Assembly: GCA_037576215.1 (NCBI GenBank)
Contig: JBANDB010000004.1
Coordinates: forward strand, 1,302,001 to 1,366,000
Length of the DNA stretch: 64,000 nucleotides
Direction of reading: 5' to 3'
From: Armillaria gallica
Taxonomy: Eukaryota; Basidiomycota; Agaricomycetes; Agaricales; Physalacriaceae
Shown: positions 43,500-56,916 of the stretch, in pieces
Layout of the letters: every line of letters starts with the position of its first letter
Numbering within the stretch: the stretch's first letter is position 1
Notes under the pieces: model-generated
Told to the model about the DNA's origin: nothing
The model's database searches: none
The model's input: the letters and a program-made list of their open reading frames with translations, nothing else
Made by a program: the position numbers and the translations under genes

Positions 43500-44900
43500 C
43501 TGTTGTACTCAGCTAAATTTTGTTAATTGTACCAGAGAATGATAGGCTGCGATTGGAGAGTAAAAGATGCCCATGGTCGTTGACATTGCCGATGAAGTTG
43601 CTTCGGCAGTTCTTGGCATTGTGGGATTGAGAGTGAAGTCATAGACGGTTTGTTGCATCCCATGACCTTGAAATCGTAGTAGACTCATATAAACGTTCAA
43701 CGATAGCATTTTCGTACGATTGCAGAGCCCTAGCATGTGTAAGTGATGATGCGATGTACAGAAGGGCCCGAGAGATCATTCACGAAACGCTCCCTGGCAG
43801 ATAAGTGTAGATGATAATCATCAACGGAAACAGTGGATCCTACCATTGATGTTACAGCACCAGGCGCTAACTAGTCGACCGCTGTCCATCTTCAATGTCT
43901 CTAAATCAGCTCCTCCAAAAACTGCAGAATGCAGAATAGTCGCAGTCAGCCCTAATTTCAAGCGGAGAAGCACACTACGTACGTGTTTGCAAAGTGACAA
44001 AACCTCGACCAGAGGCTGAGTGCAGAGTGGACCAGAGCAAGACCAGAGCATCGTTGCCATCGTAAAGATGCAGAAAAAAATTGAGCAGAGGTTTCACAGC
44101 AGTGATACTCGAAACTGGACGTGGGGGTGATGGCCGGCACGTCAGATGGAGAGCTCGAAGATGGGAGTCGTGTTGAAGTCCGAGTAGGTCGGCGAGTTCG
44201 GTCCGACTTCCGTTTCGTGGCCATCGGTCTGATTTCGGCTGTAGCTCTCTTTCTCCTCCTTCCAAGACTGCCGCCGTCTTTGTATTCCAAGTTCTCTCTC
44301 GCTGTCATATTCTGAAGGAACATTTTGTGGATCAATGAATGTGGAACCGACCGTTGGCAGGGCTTTTTTTTTTGGATTGTTTTGGCAAAATACCAAAACA
44401 CCAGCCCTTCTGCAGAAATCATCAAGATGAACGTTACACCGTGTTCATTTTCTGACTCTCAGTGACTGTGCATCTTCTTCCATGCCAACAAATAATGGCT
44501 TGAGGATGAGGGCTGTCGAGTAGTGGCCAAGAGATGGTTTTGATAGTGGTGGCCATAGCTGTTGTGGTTGATTTTGTGAGGCTCGGTCCAATCTTCTAGC
44601 ATGCCATAGCTTATTGTGTTTATCAGGAGAAGGCCATCAAGATACTCTCACGATCCAGTCCATTTTCAACACAGGTGCCAGTAACCGGTAACTGTAAGGT
44701 GTCTTTTCACCCTGAGTAGATTCATCCTGCTGATTTTTCTGCGTGTCGTTATAGAAGCCATCTATTTTTCAGACAAGCAGCACCATTGGACTTCACTACC
44801 AGTAGATGGTGATTTTGCAGTAGCATAGGCCAAGGTGATGATATTCTGATTTTCAAGCTGATTGACTGTGTATCCTATCCATCATTTCTTCTCAAATTTA
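43500..44900 (-). repeat. Family X copy 2 (probable gene relic)
   Basis: Inverted relative to copy 1. Similarity starts near 44890 (ACACAGTCAAYCAG-like block) and continues through CTGCAGAAGGGCTGG (about 44404-44418). It includes a frame on 44396-44142 ending TPIFELSI plus stop and a frame with RALLYIASSLTHARAL near 43745. It is only partly CpG-depleted. As in copy 1, open frames on several phases and the absence of a known domain prevent a functional call. Confidence 0.6.
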
Positions 44901-46207
44901 TCTAGCTAATTCTTTTGCTACAGATACTACCTATCATAAATCTTCAGCTTCATTCAACAATGGAGAAACTTTGAAAGACCAGCACATTGTCTTTCATACA
45001 GTGTCTTTTATATATTTTAGTTTGCTTATTGCTCTGGAACATCATGAACAAAGAAAGAGCATAGAAAGCATAGTGGTAATTGGCATAATCATACTACATG
45101 GGCATACAGCAAGCAGGAGTGTATAAATGGTAAGTAACACTAGTATGAGAAAGCTTGATTACATGGGGGAAGGATGTCTACACTCTGGTGAGAAGGACCT
45201 AGTAGCTAGTCACTGGAGTAGCTCTCCACAGTCTCCTGACCCATCTGTCCTATCCCATTCATACTGCAGTCATTCAGATTGAATTAGACAGTGTTTGAAT
45301 CCAACTCTTGCACCCAAAAAAGGCATGAGCCTTGAAGGTACCTGCAGTGAGCAACTGTAATTTCCTGGACTAGGGACTTACCTTTAGACAAGCAGCCACA
45401 CACTGGAATGGAAGGGCATCAGTGCTTGAAAACCAGCCCCTAGGGAGAGTAATGTACCATGTGCAAAGCCCATTTTTGTACTCATCCAGGATCCCTACAT
45501 GTGATATGCACCACACCACCTTTGCATCCAACTTGCTAGAGTGTGGTGCCTTTGCATGCTGGGGTTTGGCTTGCTAGTTCAATGCTGAGGTTCAATGCTG
45601 AGGTTGTCCTTTGAATGAGGATGGATGGGGAAAGGAAGAATGCAGAGATCAATTTGGATTTGTTTTCAAAAGTCAACATCATGTGATTGGCCTGTGTGCA
45701 GGTGCCCTGGCGGAGTTTGAAAGAACTTAGACAAATTTTCACCAATGTTTAGCTTCAGTCACATAGTGTTCATACTCTCAAGCAGTGGTGCAACATAGTA
45801 AATAGATACCCAGAACACCAGTTATGTCAGAATTGCAACTCAAAATTTGTACCTACTGTTACTATGATGTAATCTTTCAGAACCCAATTCTGAAACCTGA
45901 TGTCATTGCCAGCATGTTCATGCAAGTGCTCAATGTCATAGTATAATGTAAGTAGTATCGAGCAAATAAAAATCATGCAACCAGAGATATTCAAACCCAC
46001 AGTATAACCATAGCAGACACCCATTCAACAGACTGTACCATATATACTTATAAAATTTGGTAAGATGCAAAAGATATTCAAAACCTGGCTCCAAAGATCA
46101 AGACACTGATCCCAAGACCAAGATGCTGAAAGAAGTCCAAAAAAAGACAAATCTGCCAAAGATAAATTGGCTGTTTTGCTAATGGTGTGATCTTTCTTTA
46201 TCAAGCT

Positions 46208-47579
46208 GATGTGCTTGGTAACAGCAAGTGGAAAAAGGACTAGTGAATGGAAATGAACACCAACAACACTAAACCTAACACTAACTCTACACTTATCCCC
46301 AATGTGTTGAATTCGGGCATTTCAAGTATGGTGGAAGCACTCTGCAGACTTCAATAATCAAGGAAAGTTGTTTAAAGACTTTTTATTTGTTAATAGTGAG
46401 CTATACAAGCATACTACTCACACTAGCGGGGTTGGTAAGACACGATTTGGTGAATAGTGACTTGACTTGAGCTACTGCACTCGCTCTGACTGGGACTGCT
46501 TCGAACTAGTGGCTCTCTTGGCCCTATACTGCTTTCTACAAGTGATAGACACTTGACTAGTTGCACTCTGTGCTGACTAGTGGCGCTTTTGGCCTAAGAA
46601 TAATACTTTAAACTTTGAGAACTTGCTTGAACTAACTTTGAAACACTCTTGGCCTTTGCAGGACACAAAAGATTGCTCTAAGACACTTCAATTCACTTTA
46701 TGCTATGGGTAACTTAGCAACTAGTCACTGCTTTGTCGAGGTTAAGCACAAAAGCCTGTAATTGGGGCGCTAGGTACTGACTAGTAGGTCACAATTGCAG
46801 GGATGGCTTGCCTAAGCTGTGCGTGAGCTTATTCTACTACTTATATACTGACAATCAAGGTACAATTGAGATATAAATAACTGACTAGAGGGGTATTATT
46901 GATAAGGATTTCTTGGCTAGTCACAAGTAATGGTGAATAATCATGCAATAGTTGGTCTAGAAATGGCCACTTACTGACTAGTGAGCCTAGGAGCTCTGCT
47001 AGTGGTTGTATTCCACATCCTTGGTGCAGCAATGCTCCACTAGTGTCAAGGGTAAACAACTAGGCCAGCAAATGTGCCTGTAGCAGCTGTTGATCATGAT
47101 TGAAGGTGCAGCCTGGCTATACTAGTCTTGATCGTAATAGATCTGTATCACACTAGTCAGATCTGCCACAAGGTTAATCCATCACTAATTCATTTCTATG
47201 TCCTGCTTCGAGATTGCTGTGTGACTAGTTAACCTGACTTAGGCATTTTGTGCCCAGATTGGTCCACTAATGACTGAACTTCACAAGATTTGTGTCCTCT
47301 GCCTCTTGTTGGGTACGCTAGTTGCATTACTCATCTGCTAGTGGCTATATTTATTTAACCCTGCTAGCATTCAAGTCACTAGTATGGCTGGCTGGTAGAT
47401 TTGACCCACTAGTGGTATTGCATCTAAGTCCTGGCTCTACTAGCTGCGTACTAGTCTAACTATCAGCTCGAAGCCTCAGCTATAGTCCCTTTTATATCAC
47501 CAATGTAAGGTAGATATGCAATAGTAATTGTATAAAATCGCAAAATCTAGGTGTGAACACATAGATGGTGTATCAGTGC
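46208..47579 (+). repeat. Large inverted repeat, left arm (CpG-eroded)
   Basis: This is the inverted copy of 49529-50900, with both arms 1372 bases between the outermost matching blocks. Shared landmarks include GACTTCAATAATCAAGGAAA (about 46347-46366) and CGCAAAATCTAGGTGTGAAC (about 47539-47558). Differences from the right arm are mostly CG in the right arm against CA or TG here. Confidence 0.85.
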
Positions 47580-48117
47580 TAATCATCTCATATAGACAGA
47601 CATATGATAAATACCTCCCACTTCAGATTTCAGCTCAAGTCAAGCTTTGCCATATTTTCCTATCAGCTTGATTTCTTGCTGGTGTCTCCCACCACAGCTC
47701 TGTGATCCATGTATTGTATGTGCTATTTGCATGACCTTTCTGTATTGCATTAATTATCCTGTATAGATAGATGTCCTCTGCCAAATATCCTTCACTTCAG
47801 ATTTCAAAAACTCCAGTACCATGCACTCCTAGCTTTCCAGTCAATGTTTTCCTCTATCTGATGTCTTCTTCCATCCCAGTATTGTCATGCATTCAAAGCC
47901 TTTCCAGCAATGACATCCCATGACATTCCAGAAAATGCTGAGCTCAAGTGAAGCTCTACCATATTTTCCTAGTGGCTTCATTTGTTAGGATTCTGCTGAA
48001 ATTGGATATGCAAGCACAAGACAAGATGCAATGATGGAGGTGAGGTAGGACTGCTTAGAAATGATATATATCATTTAGAGAATAGAATGGATTCTGGCAA
48101 GGGTTCATGAGGAATTA

Positions 48118-48713
48118 ATGGGCAGCACGCAAATGAAACAACTGTCTAGATTGTCAATCTTGATACTAAATCACACAGACACACTCTATCACCAATGTTT
48201 AAGTTTGAGAGTGAGTATGGTAAAAACACTCATGGTGTACTTAGATATCAATAATCAATTGGGTTTGCTTCAAAACAACTTTGATTCAAGTCTAGAAGTG
48301 TTTACATAAGATACACTAATCGCAACAGCAAGGTATATGGATGTGGGGGTTTTGTATGGTATAATTTGAGTGGTTTAGACTTGAAACAACTTCATCTAGA
48401 AGAGCTGGTAAGGCTTTAACTAGGGAAGCTTTAACAATTGAACAATCAAAGGCCTAGAGGTCTACAAAGAGTACACAGACTCTACAAAGAACTCACAGGT
48501 CTTGGCCTCAAGCACAAGACTTGCAAAGCATTCACAGCCTCTAGAGTACACTGACTTATTAACTGTTTGAACTTAAAGTGTTCTAGGGCTTATTTCACTT
48601 CAACTAGGCAATGTCTTTGGTCTGTGGTCAACTTAGCATGTCTAGATCATTTTAGTCAGTAAGGGAGCATGAGGCCTTTGTATGTGGAGCAGTTTAATTG
48701 ACTAGCAAGGTGC
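48118..48713 (+). repeat. 0.6-kb direct repeat, copy 1
   Basis: About 80% similar by eye to 59178-59806 in the same orientation. Shared blocks are TTTGAGAGTGAGTATGGTA, AATAATCAATTGG, GAGCTGGTAAGGCTTTA-like, AGAGGTCTACAAAGAG and GGAGCAGTTYAATT. Non-coding and CpG-poor. Probably a decayed solo LTR or similar element. Confidence 0.75.
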
Positions 48714-48858
48714 AAACACAGGAATAACTCTTCTTCCTACTTAGTTCTTCAAGATTACTTATAGCCACCATTTTGGGGTTGACTTGTTAAATTTATTTCA
48801 CTTTAGTTGAGAATATGCAATTAAACCAGTGATTGATTAGGTAGCTATAAGGCTACTA

Positions 48859-49259
48859 TAGTGTCGGAAGATGGTTTTCGACCTCCCATCAGCATCAAAT
48901 TTGTAGCCGTATCTCTGCCATCAGATTTTTCCCAATTTTCATCTAAACTAGCTGAATTATCTCCTTTTCAGGAGTAGTTTCAGACTTGTATAACAAACTT
49001 TTGATAACTTCAAATATTTCCATTTTTGGTTTCAAATTTTTGAAACAAAAAACTTTTATTGCAGATTTTGACTTTTCAGCTCATTCCAAGGAGTCAAATA
49101 TTTTTGAAATTTCCCCCAAAATTGAAACAAATCACCCAAAAAACTGATTTTTGCAGATTATGAGTATTTCACCCACTTTCCTTCCTAGATCCGAAAGACG
49201 GACAAAAAACTCAAAATTCAGCCTGGTGTGGAGCAGATGTTTTTGTTCTTCTGACACTG
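48859..49259. mobile_element. Mariner-like MITE
   Basis: 401 bp bounded by TA at 48857-48858 and 49260-49261. Inward ends are TAGTGTCGGAAGA (left) and CAGTGTCAGAAGA (right). CAGT-type ends with a TA duplication are typical of Tc1/mariner elements. No transposase frame. The left terminal C appears changed to T. Confidence 0.6.
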
Positions 49260-49528
49260 TAGCACAAACACAGGGGAATGCTTTCCTGGTGTTATGCGTC
49301 TAGTTGCTGCTAATTTATATGATTTCTAGCCTAGGTATAGGAGCTTGTAGCTAAAAGTAATTATGGTACAAGCTCTGGGTATCAATACAAATGATGAGTA
49401 ATTAATTTATAAGGATTGCGCCATTCTGAGGTTTCTATTCAGTCAGATGGAATGACTAGTAGTCATTGTATTGCTGAGAAGTGCCTTAATGATCCATAGG
49501 AACTCCTCACTCTTTCTTTATGCCTTGC

Positions 49529-50900
49529 CGCTGATCTGCCGTCTACGTGTTCACACCTAGATTTTGCGATTTTATAATAATACTATTGCATATCTATCTT
49601 ACATTAGTGATACTTAGAGGACTATAGCTGAGGCTTCAAGCTGATAGTTAGACTAGTATGCGACTAGTAGAGCCAGGACTTAGATGCGATACCACTAGTG
49701 GGTTAAATCTACCAGCCGGCCATACTAGTGACTTGAATGCTAACAGGGCTAAGTGAATACGGCCACTAGCAGACAAGTAACGCGACTAGCGCACCAAACA
49801 AGAAGCAGAGGACACAAATCTCGTGAAGTTCAGTCACTAGCGGACCGATCTGGGCACAAACACCTAAGTCAGCTTAACTAGTCACGCGGCAATCTCGAAG
49901 CAGGACTTAGAAATGAATTAGCAACAGATTAACCTTGCGGGAGATCCAACTAGCGTGATACAGATCGATTACAATTGGGACTAGTATAGCCGGGCTGCGC
50001 CTTCGATCACGATCGACAGCTGCTACAGGCACATTCACCGGCCTAGTCATTTATCCTTGGCACTAGTGGAGCGCTGCTGCGCCAAGAGTATGGAATACCA
50101 CCGCTAGCGGAGCTCCTAGGTTCACTAGTCAGCAAGCGACCGTTTCTAGACCGACTATTGCGTGATTATTCACCATTATTTGTGACTAGCCAAGAAATCC
50201 TTATCAATAATACCCCTCTAGTCAGTTATTTATAGCTTGATCATACCTTGTTTGTCAGTATATAAGTAGTAGAATAGGTGCACGCGCGGCTCAGGCAAGC
50301 CATCCCCACAATTGTGACCTACTAGTCAGTATCTAGTGCCCCAATTAAAGGCTTTTGTGCTTAACCTCGATGAAGCAGTGACTAGTTGCTAAGTTACCCA
50401 TAGCATAAAGTGAATAGAAGTGTCTTAGAGCAATCTTTTGTGTCCTGCAAAGGCCAAGAGTGTTTCAAAGTTAGTTCAAGCAAGTTCTCAAAGTTTAAAG
50501 TATTATTCTTAGGCCAAGAGCACCACTAGTTTGCCTAGAAAGCAACTAGTCAAGTGTTTATTCACTTGTAAGACATTATAGGGCCAAGAGAGCCACTAGT
50601 TCAAAGCAGTCCCAGTCAGAGCGAGCGCAGTAGCTCAAGTTGAGTCACTATTCATCCAATTTGTGTCTTACCAACCCCACTAGTGTGAGTAGTATGCTTG
50701 TATAGCTCACTAGTAACGAAATAAAACGTCTTTAAACAACTTTCCTTGATTATTGAAGTCTGCAGAGTGCTTCTATCGTACTCAAAACGCCCGAATTCAA
50801 TACATTGGTGATAAGTGTAGAGTTAGTGATTGGTTTAATGTTGTTGGTGTTCATTGCCAGCCTCTAGTCCATTTGCCACTTGCCATTACCGAGCACATCA
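49529..50900 (-). repeat. Large inverted repeat, right arm (CpG-rich)
   Basis: This arm keeps CpG (15 in 49681-49980, against 3 in the corresponding 47101-47400). It is rich in ACTAG/CTAGT words, more than 20 by count, often as ACTAGT. It contains TATATAAGTAG near 50260 and so may carry a promoter. No coding frame of note. It could be a solo LTR or one terminus of a large DNA transposon. Confidence 0.8.
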
Positions 50901-51983
50901 TCGCATGGATTCCTATTCAATACTATGGCTTGCATGGTATTTTGAGGATGTAACCACCAATCATAATCGATCGTCAGACTGAGATTGTATTGCTTTGATC
51001 AGTGTGTGATCTTAATTAGCTATCTTGGCACCAAGCATTGGTTATTCAGTTATTCCAGATTTAGTCATGTTCTAGACTAAGTTCATTTCACTGTGTGAAT
51101 TGTTGTGGACTTAGCAATTCTTTTCTAAGTTCATTCCAGTTATCGAGATGATGAGTAATCTAGTCCTTCTGTGTTCTGCTTTATGTTTGTAACACATCTC
51201 GATGTGTCCCTTGGTTCCGACAGTAAATAGTCTTGTTTTGGGCAGGGAATAGCATTCAGTATTGAAGGCTTATAGAGTTGACTTGTCTAGATATCACTTC
51301 TAAGTCCATTCTGATACTCTATTGCTCACTATCTTATGTAGTATACTAGCTATCAGTGTAAAGCCTTCACTATAGCTCCATGTACCACTTGTAGACTGTG
51401 CTATTTGATAGAAAATTGCAAAATCTACAGGTAGCCTGATACAAAGTATATCACTGGTTTGCAAGATAAAGGAAGACAGTAAGTGCAAAGCTATTACAGG
51501 GCAGAGGTGAAGGCAAGTGCTAGGCATAGCTGAGGGTTCATGCAGTGTGAGGAGTACTGAAATTAATAGAATGATTAAGATTCTCAATATAAGTTATCTA
51601 CAAGTTTATATATTAAGGGAAGGTTCAAGTCATTATTATTCTATAATATTCTGTAATATTCTAGTATGAGTATGAAAAATTAAGAAAGTAACAGAAAGTG
51701 AGAGAAAATATGAGCAAATCATCATCAAATCCAAGAAGGCTGAGCACAGGCATGTGTTGACTCATGCACTGCATCAACAGATACCTAATATCCATAACAT
51801 CATTCCACACTAGTGTTCTGACCACAGCTCTCTTTATGATCCATACATTGGCTACCAGAGACTCTGACAAAGGGCACCATGATTACAAGCTATTTTCATT
51901 TATGAATTAACCAATTGGTGGCTCACATGCTAATCTCCTCATGTGTCTTATAATCCAGTTCTGGAGCCACAGAAATGCTGCCC

Positions 51984-52251
51984 ACACTGCATGATGACTT
52001 TGATATGTGAGGCTGAAATATTGAAATTGAAAGATATTTATTTTTAGCTAGTTTTTAGCTTAAAATATCAAAGAAATATGCATAGTATCTTTTCTATACT
52101 TGTAAAAATCACCTCAAAACTGAATAAAATCACAAATATAGAAAAGATATTGTGTATATCTCTTTGATATTTTAAACTAAAAACTGGCTAAAAATAAATA
52201 TCTTTTGATTTCAATATTTCAGCCTCACATATCAAAGCCATCATGCAGTGT
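51984..52251. mobile_element. Fold-back (long-palindrome) element
   Basis: 268 bp, almost entirely two arms of about 115 bases that are inverted copies (start ACACTGCATGATG, then TTTGATATGTGAGGCTGAAA). A spacer of about 35 bases separates them, so transcribed RNA would form one long hairpin. The flanking bases give no clear target duplication (CCC left, CAA right). A short-spacer MITE is the likely nature. Confidence 0.8.
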
Positions 52252-55200
52252 CAATGAGATCATTGGTGGTCTGTTCTTCCATTTCGTGTTTGAAAGGGTA
52301 CAATTCATTCTTTGCATGTAGATATGTCTTGTTTAACAAGTGCTTCAATGTCAAAAAATATAAAGAAGCATCATTGCTGAATGTTTTGAGATTGAATGAG
52401 GATGATGTGATGGAAAGGTATACCTGTGCTTCAATGCACTTTTGGATACATACAAATAAGAAACTTTACTGTTTTACCCATGCTGAGATATTGATATTTT
52501 GAGGCAATATATATCTTACATTAGTCTCATGTATGCCACTACTAGCCACAGAGTTAGTGGATTACCAAAAGAAAGAGTGCCTATATGTGGGAGGCTGGAT
52601 TCAAGTTCTTGGGCATCTATCTTCATGAATGCTGATGGTTGTGATACAATTTAATAAGGCTGGCTGGCCCAGCAAGTCTTGTTTCTTCCCACTGCACTAG
52701 TGAATCTACAGCCTTGTCACCACACCGAGTTGATCCCCAGAGGAGCTGTAGTAAGTAGTACAGACATGCTACAGCATAATTGTTTATCTCTGCCTCCTCA
52801 TTTCTCTGAAACCTAGGAAACTTCAAAATGAATCCCCATATACTCCATATTACTGCTAACTTTTGATAATACCATGGATTTTAGCTTTATATATCACAGA
52901 CAAAACACTTTGTTATCTTTCTCAGCTCACTGTGCATCACAATTACTATATTCCATCACAGCAAGGCAACATTGAGCACCAATTATCCCAGTACAGAGTT
53001 GCCACATCACTTTGCACTGCTACATTGACACATCTTTCAATCCCTTAATAAAATAATGTGATTGCCATTAACTTGTCTCCAGTTTAAGATATTTCAAGCA
53101 CACAGCAACTACAGACCACATTTACTAAGGATGTTATAATGCCAAAACCTCAAATTACCATTGACACAAGTATACACCTCAGCACAATGGCTGTAGCTTA
53201 GTAATCTGCAGCTAAACAGCACCTAACAATCTGCTCATCACATTATAAAACTATAAGGCTCTTATCTATATACATGGCTTGCTTATAGCTACTGTCTCTC
53301 TCTGCCATAGTAGAGAGACAGAGAAACTATATATTTTGTTATGTCTGTTTGTCTGGACTGTCCCAAAGTCTCTGTATAACAATTTATGTTTATTTCCATC
53401 TAAAATAGTGTATTTGGGATCAATCAATCACTGTGAGCTGTGACAAAATTGGTGCAACATGACTATTTGTACTTATTTATAGTGCAAACTTATACACCTT
53501 GTGAAGGCTTTCATGGAAGGCCAATTCCTCTAGAAATTTATGGGAATGCCTTTCCAACTAGAATACATGTTTTTTTGAGACAAAAGTGAAAAATACAGTG
53601 TGCAAGTATGAGAAGTTTTGCAGAAATCAATTAAAATGATGTAAATTCAAAGATCTGCCACAAAGAAAATGTTAGACCCATGCTCCAATCAGGAGTAAAC
53701 AATGGCTATCTCGTGTTTGGGCAATCACTGTTGTGTCTCATGACAAAAGGAGTTAAGTCTAAGTCTTTAGATCTTAGCAGGATATTAAGTGATCAGAATG
53801 TGGTATGAATAAACATTAGCTCGAAGCTGGAGAATATACAGCGAGAGTTGTACTACTTATATACTGAAAGGAAGGGTTTAAATATAGGTATACAGTGGGA
53901 GATAGAAGTGCAAATGAACAGTCAGCTGAGCGATAGCTGGGTCGTTACTTGGTAGCTTTATGATGACTGTGAGATGAAATGAATAAAATAAATAAATCAT
54001 AACAGAAAACATGCAAAATTATATTCAGAGTAAATTGTTCCAGTAAAAGTACTGCTGAATCTTGCTCCTTTGACCCACAGTAGATGCATACATGAAGTTT
54101 GGGTATTCCAGTCCATTTTTGGTAATGCTCAGAGCCGAAATTTAGTAGGGAGTTGCTGGTGATGAACCTAAAGACTCCTGTGGGCAGAAAACAAGACCTG
54201 TAATGGTGAGTGTAACTAAACACAAAATCTGAAGGCACACTCTAGCAAGTCTAGTGTTGCATCTCCATGTGATGACTGTAGCTTCCTGTGAGGTAGCAAA
54301 GTATTGCTATGCTTTGTTATGATTCTCTGAAGGCTGTTCAGAGGCTCAAGGTATGTATGCAAACTTTCCTGGAATGGAAGGGATGCATAAACATGGGTGT
54401 ATGCTGAGCAGGGGTGACCTAGATGTGGTGTAAACTATGTGGGTGTCATAATCCTAGCTGCAGATTTGATTGGAGAACTCTATGTGAGTTAATGAAGCTG
54501 GTACTCCAGCTGTGAGCGAAGTTTTGTCCAAGATGAAATATGTCCAAGCAAGATATAGCTTTAAATGATCCTAATATCAAGCCAGTCAGTATCAATCTTG
54601 AGTCAAATCACAAGGGCAACTGTAGTGAACTTTCTCTTCTATGAGAAAGGTAGCTAAGGCCTCAAGGTGTCTAACTCTATAAGAGTTAAATAGTGTTGTT
54701 TCCTAAGTTCTGAAATGGTAGTACTGGTTTGTTAGTGGCTAAAAGCTTCAATCCTTGCTGCAGATTGCTATTTAAAGCACTCAGGTATGCAAGCAAACTT
54801 AAAATGTCAAGGATACTTTATAAGGGTGACCAGTAAAGGTTTCATAGTGAAGTTTTTGGAGCAGAGGTAAGCATGTGAAGTTATAGGTAACTGTATTAGT
54901 GAAAGGAAAGCTCGCTAAGTGTTATTTCTCTAATGAACAGTAGAGAAGCAATAAATTCAGGTGTGTGTATTGAATATAGGAGGTGTGTAAGGTAATGTAC
55001 TTGTGGGCAAGTAACTCCTTTGGGGTTCATCTCCTCCTCCTCTTCTTTTCATACTTTTAGTTAGCTACTTTTATACTACTTTGAGAATTACTTGTAGGCA
55101 AGCTATATTTGTCCTTGCTTTGTTAATTCACAACACAAGTGAACTATTTACTGTGCCATAGAGTATTCTTGCCCTTTCTTTACTAACACTGAGTTGAGAT

Positions 55201-56916
55201 CTGTCAGCAGCTGTGCAACTTTAAGAACTATGCAACTGTGCATGGCTGTGCATAACTGTGCATGTAGCTTCAGTTACTGTGCAAAGCTGCTGCAAAGCAA
55301 ACTTCCTGTGCATTTACTAAGCTATGAACTGTGCAAAGTAAACAGCCTTGGTAAGGCTTTAACTGCTGCTGACTGCAGTGAATTATTATAGCTTGCTAAC
55401 TTGTCATTAGAATTGCATAACAAGATTCAAGTCCTTTACAGTTATTCCAAGTGATCTGGGAAGGCTGTGCTGTAGATTTGGAGTGATTTTGGGATTGTTT
55501 GATAGGATTCATGATCAAAGTGCCTGAAAATCACAGCTGGGCTTTGATATGGAGGTTTGGAAGGGGTGAAATATCACTAGATCATTATAGATCCACAAAC
55601 TTATGAACATACAGAGCCTGGAGGCTCATCACTGGTATCCATATATATACTAACATTGGGGAATTACTGTTAATTTAGAACCACAGATTGTATATATTTA
55701 CTATGGCTCTTACAAAGCCAATGACTTACAGTTTTATTAAGGCTCTAATAAATATTTTATTTATAAAACTGTACTTATAATATAAAAACTAGTTAGAAAC
55801 CAACATGTGATAAATTAAAGATAGTATCTGTGATTTCAGAGTGTACAGAGCTAGAGGCTATCACCATAGACTAGAAAAACTGCTCAATTGAAAGTTTCTA
55901 AGATCTTGATAAGAGTTTATATTCAGATCTGAGACAGTAGGGTAAGCAGTATAAGAAAATGGTAATAAGTCTAGACTTTCAAGTTCCATAGTGACAGCAA
56001 TAGCAAAACTTAGAAAAAGATTGGGCAATTAATGTTAAAACACAGCAATCAAGTGGAAACCCACACTTTCAAATCTGCTTCTTTAAGTAAAATTACAATA
56101 ACTTGATGATAACACTACTTGGTGTTAAACTCTGCTTGTTGATTGTTGTCTTCTTCTGAGTTCTTTGAAGAGTATCTCAAGATCAGATTAATACAATAAA
56201 CTGATAGTGAGATTTTGGCTCAAATCACTAAGGCTGTGCTTAGTTTTTTCATCTCAGTATCTATGAATTTATCATCTGTCTGAATAATTAAGATGCAATT
56301 CTATAGACCATCAGATTGAGAAGGACTTTGTGAATGTGTTTCCTTGGAAGCAATAATAGCACAATGTCTCACCTCCTGAAACTATAGATCTTTAACAGGA
56401 TCATCATCACTGATTATTAGATTAATTGCCAAATATCTGAATGTGCACTACAAGATCAATTAGTTCTAGACCAGTTTAGATTGTCATTATAAATCACATA
56501 GCAAGCTTCTAGCCCTGTGATAGTGTTTTGGTTTTTTTGTAGTATGGGGATCATAAATTACTAACCCTGAATAAATCCATATAAGGCTATCCATCTGTAT
56601 GATAACAACATAAGATTTATATAAAAGATCTCAGCAATATAACTGTTTGCTCTATTCATATTAATACTGACTATAGTGAAAACAGTTGCTTGTTCCCAAC
56701 AAGCCCTTATCTTCTTAAGCTTATAAAGTTGTCCTGGAAGATATGAATGTGTTTATTTTAGACTCAATAATCTATTCATCAATCACTCTTCAGTTGCCTT
56801 TCTGATTTTATATTTCTTTCTAAATTTATCCATCTCTGAATATCATATAATGGCTGATCTTATGAGTTCAGATATGTATCTCTCCAACCTTCAATCTTTG
56901 AGCCTCTTACTACACA

